This document shows, piece after piece, positions 9,315-19,634 of a stretch of DNA of 22,195 nt. The stretch spans positions 1 to 22,195 of the forward strand of contig LRSR01014059.1 in the NCBI GenBank assembly GCA_001579985.1, written 5' to 3'. Made by a program: the position numbers and the translations under genes. Position 1 is the stretch's first letter; every line of letters begins with the position of its first letter. The notes below the pieces were generated by a model. It ran no database searches and had not been told where the DNA came from. It saw only the letters and a program-made list of their open reading frames with translations. The stretch is from Hypsibius dujardini (lineage: Eukaryota > Tardigrada > Eutardigrada > Parachela > Hypsibiidae).

Positions 9315-9725
9315 AGTGCGTCTATGTGCCTATGTGTTTGTGTGTCTGCCTTCCTTTCGCATATGTGTGTCTATGTGTCTATGTGCCTGTATGCCTGTGT
9401 GCCTACTGCCGGCCGGCTAGTATCTCTACCTGTCTGCTGTCTGTGCCTATCTGACTCTCTATTTGTTCGTCTGCCCAAACCTGAAGATTTAAGGTGGTTT
9501 ATCATTCCATGGTAGTAATTTGTTTCGGATCTGTAAAATGTTAACAAAACTGTTATAAAAGTTCTTCTTGAACGGCTGTACAATTTTTAAGGCAATTTAA
9601 TACAGTACTAACGGAAGCTTCCACGGTAAGGTCCCATTCTTTCCGATTCCTCGGTTCAGATCGCACGCCACGATGATGTTAATTCGGAAATCCGGATCGC
9701 CGCATCCTTTGCGTGGAGCACTCAT
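8424..9725 (-). CDS. DHFR: Dihydrofolate reductase, complete, monofunctional
   Basis: Four exons in minus-strand order, 9613-9725, 9481-9530, 8813-9164 and 8424-8508, total 600 nt or 199 residues, all GT-AG with exact phases. The enzyme reduces dihydrofolate to tetrahydrofolate with NADPH for thymidylate, purine and methionine synthesis in the cytosol. Motifs in order: INIIVACD, GIGKNGTLPW (26-35), the catalytic acid E40 two residues after KLP, IFGRITYESI (61-70), the nucleotide-binding GG at 128-129 in WSLGGTTVY, the Thr of YYTEV, DTHFP, and the C-terminal strand GVQYKVTVYE. The 50-bp second exon and the 85-bp last exon are easy to miss; without the last, the ORF seems to stop at KIVE. There is no thymidylate synthase domain. 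The usually invariant Arg before the strand after helix C (R57 in E. coli, R70 in human) seems to be Leu here. It converges on the PH-domain gene. Confidence 0.95.
8546..8745 (+). repeat. (CAGA)n/(CACA)n array, DHFR intron 8509-8812
   Basis: It includes a perfect CAGA stretch at about 8660-8720. On the DHFR transcript it reads TCTG. Confidence 0.92.
9220..9455 (+). repeat. (TGTC)n array, DHFR intron 9165-9480
   Basis: A perfect core (9275-9314) is flanked by degenerate TGCC and TGTG variants. On the DHFR transcript it reads GACA. Confidence 0.9.
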
Positions 9726-10026
9726 CGTGTAGACTAGACTCGGAATAATGTCTCCGCGAATTAGGAAATAAATCAATAACGAGTAGAGCAATGCTTAACG
9801 AAGTTGAGTCGCTCCACGTCGTGCCACTTGGAACTTTGAGCATTCTGCGAAAGGAGTATCGTGAGTGTCCTCTCAGAAGCCGGCGACTTCGATTACTGAG
9901 CAAACAGTGAAATTCTAGATAAGCATTACACTGCTGTAAATCCTCAGGAATGAACCAAAAAGTTGAGATATATTTCACGGTAAAAATTAACACTGTATTA
10001 GCATTATTAGACGCAATCTCCAACGG
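9726..10026. other. Short divergent spacer between DHFR and tRNA-Val
   Basis: No exon or recognisable promoter element is visible. It must contain the DHFR promoter on the minus strand and the tRNA 5' flank on the plus strand. Confidence 0.5.
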
Positions 10027-10099
10027 GTTCTTATGGTGTAGTGGCTATCACGTCTGCCTAACACGCAGAAGGTCGCCGGTTCGAAACCGGCTAAGAACA
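10027..10099 (+). tRNA. tRNA-Val (anticodon AAC)
   Basis: It folds as a 73-nt cloverleaf. The acceptor stem GTTCTTA pairs with TAAGAAC, with discriminator A at 10099. The anticodon stem TCTGC/GCAGA carries loop CTAACAC, so the anticodon is AAC at 10060-10062. The T stem GCCGG/CCGGC encloses TTCGAAA. The internal B-box (GGTTCGAAACC) is intact. D arm and loops are very close to animal tRNA-Val(AAC) as I recall it. There is no intron, and CCA is not encoded, as expected for a eukaryote. It is divergent from DHFR, 301 bp away. Confidence 0.96.
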
Positions 10100-10101
10100 A
10101 C

Positions 10102-10109
10102 TTTTTTTT
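10102..10109 (+). terminator. RNA polymerase III terminator of tRNA-Val
   Basis: A run of eight T on the sense strand begins three bases after the discriminator base, the normal pol III stop signal. Confidence 0.9.
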
Positions 10110-10466
10110 CTTAACCCTTCATTTAAATAATGATAAAGTAACTTTTAACTTTTTAACCAGTTTTATGAATTTTATAAAACAACCAGGATTTCAGTTTTTG
10201 CCAAAACTGCACAGGCTGCTAAACTAAAGCAATCGCAAATTTATGAATGTACACTGTGAAGTCCCGATAAACATCGAACGAGAACGAAAATGCGAACTAG
10301 CGACCGATGAGATTTAAACTGGCTCAGACATCAGCATAGTAAAACAAAAAAACAGTGCGTAGTTCTATTCAAGAACCCAGGAGACAACACCAGTGATTCT
10401 TAAGTCACAACGGAAACTAAACCTCAAACCACCCAAGGGAAATCGGTGGGAACACACAAGGGCAAG
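10110..10466. other. Spacer between tRNA and SMC4 3' end
   Basis: No gene is seen. It should hold the SMC4 3' UTR on the minus strand, but I find no AATAAA on that strand here. Confidence 0.5.
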
Positions 10467-10861
10467 TTAGTTTCGACGGCCGGCAGCGGTGAGATCGGAA
10501 GAAATGGACGCGAGGAACTTGAGTCGGAACGCCTTCAACTGGTCGTCCTTCTCACTGCCCGTGGTGGATTTATTAGATTTTGCATGATGGGTTGGTTTGG
10601 CCGCCAGGGCACCTTCCTGCCAGCCCTTATAAGCGTCACTGGCCAGTAGACCGACCTGAGTTACGTTGTTCACCTTGAAGATGCCTATGTGACGACATGC
10701 CTGCTGGTACATGTTCGGTCTCAGGCTGATGATGATGAACTGCGCGTCCAATGCCCGATCCTAAAACGGGACATTTTGAGTGGAAGAGCACCAACATGAT
10801 TGCCTATCCATCTACCTATCTACCAGCCAGCCAGCCAGCCAGCCAGCCTACTTGCCTGCCC

Positions 10862-10897
<36 letters not shown>

Positions 10898-12329
10898 GCG
10901 TGTCTGTCTGTCTGCGTGTCTGTCGATTTACGTGCCTGTCTGCTTGTCTGACTGCTGGCCAATACCTTGACGTATTTTCCCACAATGGTGACATTGCGAT
11001 AATCCAGGGCCGCATCAATTTCGTCCATAATGTAGAACGGTGTCGGCTTGTAGTGATGCAGCGCGAATATGAGACTCAAAGAGCTCAGCGTCTTCTCCCC
11101 GCCCGACAAGTTGCTGATCATCTTCCACGACTTGTTCGGGGGACGCACACCGAACTCGATGCCGTCGCCGAAGATGTTGGTATTGTTGACCGGCATCAGG
11201 TCGGCGTCCCCGCCGTGAGTCAGGTAGTTGTAGGTCTTCTTCAGTTTCGCCTGGATCACCTCGAAGGAGGCGAGGAATTCGCGAGTTCGCATCTCTGTCA
11301 GTTCTTTCTGGATGGCGTTGGCCCGTGAAAATTTAGCCTTCAACGCCAGGTAGCTCGGTCTGTGATCGTCGTATTTCTTCCGGGCTGCAGTGTACTCTTC
11401 CAGAACGCCAAGATTGACCTGGAAAAGGACCAGTATTCAACGACTTTTCAGGAAACAAACACAGCCCGAAATCTAAATATAACACACGATTTCAATCAAT
11501 CAACCCATCTATTGATCAATCAATCCATCAATTGATCAATCAATCCATCGATTGATCAATCAATCAATCCATCAATCATTAATTAATTAATTAATTAATA
11601 AATCAATAAATCAAGCAACTAAATCAACCAATCAATTAAAGGGTGGATAGCCTGAAACACTTTCAATTTCCCGAACGAGTTAGTAATCATTTTCAACCCT
11701 CAAAATCACCTTCGTCTTCTCCAGCCACAACTTGTGAGCACCAATCTCCTTCTTCATGGTCTCCACGTCCAGCTGCGCCACAGCAGCCACATCGAGATCC
11801 ACAAAGTCCACGTGCTTCGCAAACGGTCTGCCAGCTGCTTGGGCCTTGATAAGGTCCGGTCGAGGTTCCAGACTCTTGATGGTCTGATCGAAGCGAAGAG
11901 TATCTTCCGCGACGGCGGTGATCGCTGCCTTAATATCGTTGATTTTGGTCTCCTGGATCTCCATCTGTAGCTCAATCTTGGCGAGAGCGTCGTGGAGGTC
12001 GGAGAAGCTTTCCTCCTTCTTCTTGATGTCCTTGTTGGCTTTGGTCACGTTCCCCACGGCCTGGTCCCACTCGGTGCTGAGGATGTCTTGCCGTTTAAGC
12101 AGATCAGCAATTTTCGCTTGGTCAACCGCAATTTGGTCCTTGAAAGTAAAGGCAGATCAGAGTTAGAGAAAAGCATTCAGGCAAGCCAGAAAGCGAGCAA
12201 GAAGTGGGAATTTACCACTGGGAAAGGACAGACAAACAGACAAACAGACAAACGGACAGACAGACAGATAGACAAACAGGCAGACAGACAAACAGGCAGG
12301 CAGACAGACTGACAGACAGACAAACAGGC

Positions 12330-12370
<41 letters not shown>

Positions 12371-14680
12371 GGCAGACAGACAGGCAGACAGGCAGACAGA
12401 CAAAGAACATGGAATCAAACAAAACATAACGGCCAAGGAGCAGACACAATATCAACACAGGCAGACATAAATCGACAAGCAGGCATGCAGACAAATAGTG
12501 GAGGTGACTGAAACTAGCAACATGTGAAGCATACAGAGAAAAAGGGAACAAATGTCCCACAAACGGGACAGCACGCGAAGCGAACCTCTCTTTCGATTTG
12601 ATGAAACTGCTCAAAGATAAATCGAAAATACCTCTTTTTTCTTGATGGTGGCCTCGTTGGTCTTCAAGACGTTTTCCCCTCCAGTCAAGGCGCCCGTCAA
12701 CTGGCCCAACTCTTTCCGTATCGCGTCCAGCTTATCCTGCCACTTTTTCAGCTTGATCTCCGAGTCGCGTACTTTTTCCGCACGCACCCCCCAAATGCCG
12801 CGGTCCACCTCGGCCAAATCGGATGTTAAGCCGTCCACCTGCGCGGTGATCTTCTCCAGCTCCCGTCGCAGGCGATCCACGTCCCGCGTCAAGCGCACCT
12901 GAAATGGCAAAGTAAGAGGCTTGCATGTACGCCTGTCTTTCTGTCTGTGTTGGTGTCTGTCTATTTCTCTGCCTGGATGACAATATGTCTATAGGTCTGT
13001 CTATCTGTCTGTCTATTTGTCTGTCTGTCTGTCTGTCTATCTGTCTGTCTGTCTGTCTATTTGTCTGTCTGTGTGTCTGGCTGGCTGTCTGTCTATCTGT
13101 CTGTTAGTCTGCTTGCTTGACCCACCTCTTCTGCCGAAGCTTGCTGCCGCTGCGCCAGCCGCGTTTCCGCCTCGGCCAAATCGGCAGGCAGGTTGGTGAC
13201 CATTTTGGTGACATACTCCAGGTTTTTGGCTGTTGCGGCCATGCGACCGGTCAACGCCTCCAGTTCGCGTTTCAAGACGGCCAACTGCTGGTTGGAGTCT
13301 TGTAGATCACCGGAGACGGCCTGCCATTCGGCGTCGATTGTGGCGATTTCGCCTTCCAGGGCGGTCGCTTGCGCCTGAATGGCTGCGGCATTTCCAGAAG
13401 AACGGGCGAGTACCTACACACATTGAAAACGAAACTAAGCAAATATATATGTATCTCTATGTATCTCTAATTAGAGTCCGTTCGAAGCGATGCATAACCT
13501 TAACTCTTAACCTTCAGTCCGTGTGACGTCATGAAAAGGGGCGGGGTATCGAAGTCAGGTATGATTTATGATAACTCTCATATGGTAGCGGGCGTCCGCT
13601 CCGCTCCGCTTGATTTCGAGACATCCAGAAGCTAATTGAAGTTTAACCTATTGCACATCAATCAATCAATCAAGCGTTGGTTTCTCACTTGAATTAGCTG
13701 TACACGCAATCAATCAATCAATGGCTCGATTTTTCGCTTTATTATTGTTGTTCGTACTTCCGGTTTGCGCACAATCCAAACCAGATCCGCGATCAATTTT
13801 ATCATTAAATTACTTACATTTTAGAATTCCATTAATACTTTATAATTGATTTGCTTAAGAACCTGTATTTTAGGATCTTCAGACAGTGTCGGACAGGGGA
13901 CGTTACCTGCGACCCCATCCGGATCTCAATGTGGCCCTGCCCGCCCGTCATCGTATTCGGATCGTAAATCTCCCCCGTCAGTGTGACCGTCTTGGTGCGC
14001 TTCCCCGTGCGAATGCCCTGATCGCGATTGTCCGTCACGAGGGCGTCGCGGAGCGCGTAATAGAAAACGGGTCGCACATTCTCCGGGTCCTCCATCCGCA
14101 CCAAGTCAAACAGCCGCGGGAGGCCTTCCCGTTCCGGAAAAGCCCCACGTGCATCCATCCCCCGTCGCACCTGCAAATTCATCAGCCGTCGTTGGGAGAG
14201 AAGTTGCGACTATTTCTTAATCCTTCTTACCGCGTCGGTCTGCCGGATCTTCTCCACCACGTACATCCGCACCGCGCCGCGCCCGTACCGCCGGGCGTGC
14301 TCCAGGCAGAGCTTACTGGTCTGCACCGTGTCCACCACCAGCATGTCTAGGTTGCCGCCACCGGCCGCGGACACGGCGATCTCGTACGTTTTGTCGATCG
14401 CCCCCAGGTCGCCCAGGCGACCGATGATGCCGGGGATAGAGCCGTTGGCTTTGCAGCGGAGCAGTTCCTTGATAACCTCGCTGCGGGTGGTCGAGCGGGA
14501 CTCTTGGGTGCGTTCGAGATTCAGGGCGTTGAGGCGTTCCTTTTTCGGACGGATTTGAGTTTCGAGAGTAGCTTTGCGATTGGTGAGATCAGAGATGCGG
14601 CGGTTGAGGGCGGCAATTTCGGTTGTGACTTCCTGACGTCTGCGAGCAATAGCGGTTACTGATGATGGACTCCCCGACAC

Positions 14681-14725
<45 letters not shown>

Positions 14726-14756
14726 TAAACAGACACACAGACAAACACACAGACAC

Positions 14757-14799
<43 letters not shown>

Positions 14800-14922
14800 A
14801 ACAAACACACACATACAGACAAACAGACAAACAGACAAACAGACAGACAGACAAATAGACAGACAGACAAACACACAGACAGACAAACACACAGACACAC
14901 AGACAGACAAACAGACAGACAA

Positions 14923-14958
<36 letters not shown>

Positions 14959-15523
14959 GTACACTTGTACAGACAGGCGGGCAGACATACCAGTATTTAA
15001 ACTGGCTTCTGTTCCAACAGGCAGGCAGAAGTCAGTCATACACAGGCAGATAGACAGACACTAACCTAGTCGTATCCACCGCCTGCTGGCCCTGTAACTG
15101 CTGATTTTGAGCCTCGGCATTAACCAAACTCTGACGCAGCTTCTCGACCTCTTTCTCCGCCTTCGTTGCATCGGAGCGAACTGATTCCAGTTCCAGCTGC
15201 TTGCAGTCCAGCTGCTGCCGCGCCTTGGTCTGATCCTTCACCACACCGGCTTTCTCCGTCTCCAGCTTCTTCTTTTTCACTTGGAACTCCTTAGTGGAGT
15301 TAGCAACTTCGTTCTGCGCGGCGGTGAAAACGGCCGCCCATTCGTTGACCTTCTTCTCGTACTCCGGGATGGACTCCTCGATTGCCTCCGCCCGATTGGC
15401 GTCGGCAATACGTTTTTCTTCGAGCGCCGCAGCGGCGTCACGGGTTTTCTTGATTTCGTTCTCCACACGCTTTACAACGGTTCTATGGCAATAACATGCA
15501 TGTTTTATGCTAGGTCCAAGATG

Positions 15524-15555
<32 letters not shown>

Positions 15556-17372
15556 GGTCTGTCTGTCTGTCTGTACAGTCACTAACCTCCGACTCTTTAA
15601 GTCCGCCACGACGCCTGCTTTCTGCTTCTCCAATTCCGCAACCTCAGCGGCCGCATCGTCCGCCCTCTTCTTCAACTGCTTCATCTCCTTGGCATAGCCG
15701 CTCTGACCGTCCTTCGAAGCCGCTTCCTGTGCTCGTAGCCGGGCCATTTCCGCCTCGGTATCCTTCAACTTCTGCTTCAGATCCTGCTCCTTCATCATCG
15801 ACGCCTTCAGGCTCTGCTTGGCTTTATGCAGGCGGTACTGCAGGAAAGTGTGCTCCAACCGGGCGCACTCGCCCTCGCGCTCGAGATACCTCTCGGCGGC
15901 ACATTTACGGGGGTGCATGTCTTTCAGGTCCTTCCGCAGCCGGTGGTGTTGGGCGTCCGACACTTCCAGTTCGTTCTGGAGCTCCCCCGACAACTGTTCG
16001 AATTCCTCGATCGGTTTCTTGTAGCGATGCGTGCCGATAATATCTTCCAGGTACTGCAGCATTCCCTCTTCGTGCTCGTTCTTGGCGGTCGGCTTCATCA
16101 GCGAAATCTGTTCCACCTCGCCCTGCAGAATCAAGAAACGGTTGTGATCGAGATCCACATCATGCTCCCGCAACTTGGTCGTCACATCGTGCTGCGTCGC
16201 CCGGGCGCCGTTGAGGAAGTAGTCCGACTTATTGGACTTGCTGATGGAACGACCGATGGAGAATGCCTCTACTTGCTCGTTCTGCCTGAAAACCGAAAAA
16301 ACATCAAGTAATTAAATAACAGAACCAACAATTTAATTAAACTTGAAATTAAATTGACCATTAAATAAAATGACCAATCGAAAAAATCAAACTAGAAATA
16401 ATCAATCAATCAACCAATCAACCTAAAGAGGATATGCATAAAGTTAAACAATTCCAATCGCTCAATCAACCACCCACAACACAGTCTATTTCAGGAAAGG
16501 AAAAAGCATCCTTAAAATGGACCGTAACTTGCCCTCACACATCATTTAGGTCAGAAATAAATGAAGTAATCGCCCAGCTCATGAAGCAATAGGCGGGAAG
16601 GTGGTATTGGATAAAATAATCAACAGGAAACTACTCCCGCCAATCCATCAATCAACCAGCAGAACAAATACACAAAATGCAATCGCAAAATCAACCAATC
16701 AGCCAGCACTCACTCTGCTTCAGTTCGCATCACCGCAAAATGGACAGTCACTTTGGCACTCGAGCAGTCTTTCCGTCCATCCGAATTGTGTATCAACTCC
16801 GGCAGTTTATGGGCTCGCAACTTGGACGATCGGAATCCAAAGACAAAGAGCAGCGCATCGATGGTGTTGGACTTTCCGCATCCATTCGGTCCTATAATCG
16901 CGGTGAATTTCTGATCGAAGGGACCGAGGATCTTGCGACCGTAGTAGGACTTGAAGTTGTACGTTTCAATGGCTTTAATACACAACCGCACATTCCTCCC
17001 AGCAGGGTCGATCTCTTTATGCGGGCGAAACTGGGGTAATTCGATGCCAAAATCGATGTCGCTGGGAACGGCTGCGGCGGAAGCGTCTTCTTCTTGGTCC
17101 AGCTCGCCAAGGAGGTTCTCCTCCTCCCCCGGCTCGCCGGAGTGTGCCGAGATGCCGGACTGATTCAAGTTGGGCGGAGCTATTTCCGGACTGCCGGGAG
17201 CCTCGTCGTCGGATATCAAGTCAGGAAGTTTCGGGGCTGCTGTTGAGGGATTCTCGTTAGGGACATCGACCTCTTCCTCTCCTGTTGCGTCGTCCTGACG
17301 AGCCGGAATAACACTTCCTGCGTCGTTGTTGGCCATTTCGACATCGTCTTGCTCATCCTCCGAGAAGGCCAT
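10467..17372 (-). CDS. SMC4: Condensin SMC4 subunit, complete
   Basis: Ten exons in minus-strand order: 16714-17372, 15587-16285, 15066-15482, 14231-14639, 13907-14170, 13126-13413, 12632-12898, 11710-12138, 10966-11418 and 10467-10760. They total 4,179 nt, 1,392 residues. SMC4 pairs with SMC2 as the ATPase core of condensin, compacting mitotic chromosomes. The acidic tail (1-120) precedes Walker [10 protein letters not shown] at 161-169. The SMC4-type block [17 protein letters not shown] and ISLMKP follows in exon 2. Coiled-coil arms surround a hinge (about 640-810) with [28 protein letters not shown] and TMTGGQG. The C-terminal head has VRPPNKSWK, signature [12 protein letters not shown] (1247-1258), Walker [13 protein letters not shown] (1272-1283) and [10 protein letters not shown]. 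The 1,392 residues compare with about 1,288 in human; the excess is in the N-terminal acidic region and a basic/Ser C-terminal tail. All key ATPase residues are present. Confidence 0.96.
10825..10950 (+). repeat. (CCAG)n then (TGTC)n array, SMC4 intron 10761-10965
   Basis: A short CCAG run (10826-10847) precedes a near-perfect TGTC array. Confidence 0.9.
11490..11640. repeat. (CAAT)n/(ATTA)n array, SMC4 intron 11419-11709
   Basis: Variant CAATCAAT units with embedded TTGATCAA palindromes and a short (TTAA) run. Confidence 0.88.
12228..12405 (+). repeat. (CAGA)n array, SMC4 intron 12139-12631
   Basis: A long array with CAAA and CAGG interruptions; the transcript strand reads TCTG. Confidence 0.92.
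12933..13113 (+). repeat. (TGTC)n array, SMC4 intron 12899-13125
   Basis: A degenerate array covering most of the intron. Confidence 0.9.
13524..13546 (+). promoter_or_regulatory. CRE plus GC box inside SMC4 intron 5
   Basis: A palindromic TGACGTCA (13524-13531) sits seven bases before GGGGCGGGG (13538-13546). These are consensus CREB/ATF and Sp1-type sites. Their position inside an intron suggests an intronic promoter or enhancer, possibly for the ORF at 13721. This is motif evidence only. Confidence 0.35.
13721..13849 (+). CDS. Possible nested small secreted-peptide ORF in SMC4 intron 5
   Basis: This 42-codon ORF lies on the strand opposite SMC4, wholly inside its 493-bp fifth intron (13414-13906). 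The first 18-20 residues form a textbook signal peptide: Met-Ala-Arg, then a hydrophobic core [12 protein letters not shown], then a CAQS cleavage region. The mature part would be about 23 residues starting near QSKPDPR. About 175-200 bp upstream are a perfect CRE (TGACGTCA, 13524-13531) and a GC box (13538-13546). I recognise no homologue, and the ORF is short enough to be chance. The signal-peptide shape and the promoter-like motifs are what lift it above background. Confidence 0.25.
   Translation: MARFFALLLLFVLPVCAQSKPDPRSILSLNYLHFRIPLILYN
14678..14959 (+). repeat. (CAGA)n array, SMC4 intron 14640-15065
   Basis: The cleanest long array in the window: about 280 bp with mainly CAAA and CACA interruptions. 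On the SMC4 strand it reads TCTG. Confidence 0.95.
15522..15575 (+). repeat. (TGTC)n array, SMC4 intron 15483-15586
   Basis: Half of this 104-bp intron is a near-perfect array ending about 12 bases from the splice donor on the SMC4 strand. Confidence 0.93.
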
Positions 17373-18518
17373 TATCCGCGGAGCGGCGAAGCGGACGAAA
17401 ATTTATTCCGAGCAGGTTGGACGTGAGGGGGAGAGTTGGTGATTCAAGTTCCAAGGAAAATCCGCGCAAATGTTTGAAGCTCATTTGCTGCGATAACTCT
17501 CTTCCACAAGTACTAGCATTGAGATTTTTGCCTTCCTCAAGAAGAAATCGATAAACCCGTTGCAAGCTGCGCAGGTTTGCACGGTCATATTGGTTGGCGG
17601 CGAGGATTGGAAATTCGGGTAATGAAAGAAATTTAATTTGTCCTCGTTGGTCAATCGACCAATCAATCGACCAATCAATCGACCAATCAATCGACCAATC
17701 AATCGATCAATCAATCAAAAGTGTCCGGAATTTTACTTAAAATAATTTCATTTACTTGGTCTTTGTATTACAACAGCGTCGTTGCGATTTTCTTACTTCC
17801 TCATGTATATTCCGTTTTAGAATAATTATTTTTGGAAAAAAATTAATTAGATGGATTGATGGACGGTTGGATATCGAGTGATTGTTTTAATGGAAATAAC
17901 CAATCGATTTATTGATTTGATGGAAAAAGGAGAGTGCTTTTCAATTAAATACGTTTTATTCGTTTCAGAGGCTGCATTGGAACAACTGCACAGTCTGTCA
18001 TTTTAAATCATAAAAATCCAAATTGATATTTTGAAACGTGTATTGTATGTACAGTCAAAGTCCTGAGATTGGAACGGTCACGTGAGTTTATTTCTATCGA
18101 ACTGTTTGCTCGGAGCCGGCCGTTGCTACTTTCGAGTTTGAGACAGTGAAGTAGAAACTGAACTGTGACGTCGTTCGAATCTCACTGTACGAGGTAAAAC
18201 CTTTAATTCGGATAACGAGCAAAATCGCTTTTAATTCGGCGAGCATTTTGCGTTCCATGCTATCTCAATGTCAATGACTTGGCACAGACGTTGAAACTTT
18301 GATAAAGTCGAAGAAAACTTTTTCAAGAAGAGGGAATTGAGAGAGCGGGAGGAATACCGTTGTAGAGGTCAGACGACTGTTTTGAGAAAAAACAAGGAAC
18401 ATTTTTGCGGTAAAAAAGACGAGATTGAGGCGGTAGAGGCGCCACTCGCAGGTTCAGCTCGGACAGACTAGCACACTTTTACAGTCTACACACTCTTGTC
18501 AGACATACACACAGGGAA
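17373..18518. other. Intergenic region upstream of SMC4
   Basis: It contains a 12-bp minisatellite (17650-17718), an E-box in the context GTCACGTGAG (18079-18084), a CRE-like TGACGTCG near 18166 and two copies of TTTAATTCGG about 30 bp apart (18200-18240). No exon is convincing. It should contain the SMC4 promoter (minus) and, if real, that of the candidate gene at 18519 (plus). Confidence 0.5.
17650..17718. repeat. 12-bp minisatellite (CAATCAATCGAC)n
   Basis: About five tandem copies of a 12-bp unit, itself a higher-order form of the CAAT tetranucleotide. It sits some 280 bp upstream of the SMC4 start. Confidence 0.9.
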
Positions 18519-19182
18519 ATGTTGCAGTTGGCAGCAGGTACGTTCTTTCGGTTTTTCTCCATCTCCAAAATATTATCTCTTCCAACATTTTTAATCTGTC
18601 AGAAATGTCCGACCGTTTCCAAGAGGCTGTAATTGCAATTGTGTCCCGTGGATACATGGCCAATATACTACTACTGGATTTGAGGCTGTTTGGTAAGGCA
18701 ACGACTAATGCGTTAATAATGGATTGGAATTTAGATAGACAGACAGACAACGGCAGCTGTCTGTATCAGGTAGGCAGGGAGAGAGAGAGACAGACATGCT
18801 AAGAGAGACAAACAGATCGACAAACAGACCCACAGGCAGGCAGAAAGACAGACAGACAGACAGACAGACAGATCGACAGGCAGGCAGGCAGAAGACAGAC
18901 GGTCAGACAGGCAGGCAGGCAGAAGACAGACGGTCAGACAGGCAGGCAGACAGGCATATAGAATGAAAATTTGCAGGTAGACAGGCAGGTATGCCTAGTA
19001 CTAGAGATACAGACAAAACAGACAGACATTAAGATAGATAGACAACCAGGCAGAAAAACAGACCTACAGACAAAATTTCGGTCGTCTATTGACGTGTTTT
19101 TATAATATTCAGTTGCCTGCAAGGCGTTATTGACGGCCAGGAACTCTTAAATAAGTACGTCAACTTGAGGGCTGCCGATTGA
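18519..19182 (+). CDS. Possible small spliced gene, unknown function
   Basis: Exon 18519-18537 (MLQLAA) ends at GGTACG and joins in phase, across a 65-bp intron with a pyrimidine tract, to 18603-18692. That exon encodes EMSDRFQEAVIAIVSRG and then YMANILLLDLRLF, and ends at a good donor (GGTAAG). The next intron holds a long degenerate CAGA array. Two acceptors are possible. AG at 19122-19123 continues as GVIDGQELLNKYVNLRAAD and stops at 19182 (about 55 residues); AG at 19111-19112 gives VACKALLTARNS and stops at 19150. I recognise no family. It might be the 5' end of a longer gene whose later exons I cannot place. Confidence 0.35.
18735..19075 (+). repeat. Degenerate CAGA/CAGG array
   Basis: It fills the candidate intron after 18692 and includes a roughly 31-bp direct duplication (GCAGAAGACAGACGGTCAGA at about 18889 and 18920). 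Confidence 0.88.
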
Positions 19183-19447
19183 GGAAGCATGGGTCCGTGT
19201 ATGCTTCGGGTGCTGGCCGCCTCATCCAGGACAATGAGGTGCTCGGGTTTTTGGTTGAGGATCTACCGTTCCCCTTCCGGGATTTTTTCTAGGAACGGAT
19301 TTTTGCACATTCGAATAGCGCCTCTTATCTTTTGCGTAGCAACAGCATGGACCTGAATTCGTAGCAGCAAGCGATTATTGATTGTATGGAAGGGTTTTTT
19401 GCTTGTGTAGAGCATTTTGTCCTTCCTGTACATGGTTCCTTTTTAAG

Positions 19448-19564
19448 ATCTGTCTACCCTCGTGGGTTACAATGAACACAAAGTAGTGAGCCTTGAAAAC
19501 GTTATAGATGGAGTGGAACGTATAAAAACCTGCCAACCCTGCCTGCCTGCCTGCCTGCCTGCCC

Positions 19565-19595
<31 letters not shown>

Positions 19596-19597
19596 TG

Positions 19598-19634
<37 letters not shown>

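Noticed and set aside
14678-14959. CRISPR array
   Set aside because: The repeats are four-base units with no spacers, in a eukaryotic intron.
15507-16311. Long plus-strand frames opposite SMC4 exons 2-3
   Set aside because: They are antisense shadows of GC-rich coding exons. The minus strand carries unmistakable SMC4 sequence.
19184-19207. Spliced-leader RNA gene ending in ATG
   Set aside because: Flatworm-like leaders end in ATG followed by a GT donor. Here ATG is followed by GGTCCG, and no clear Sm site or conserved leader is seen.
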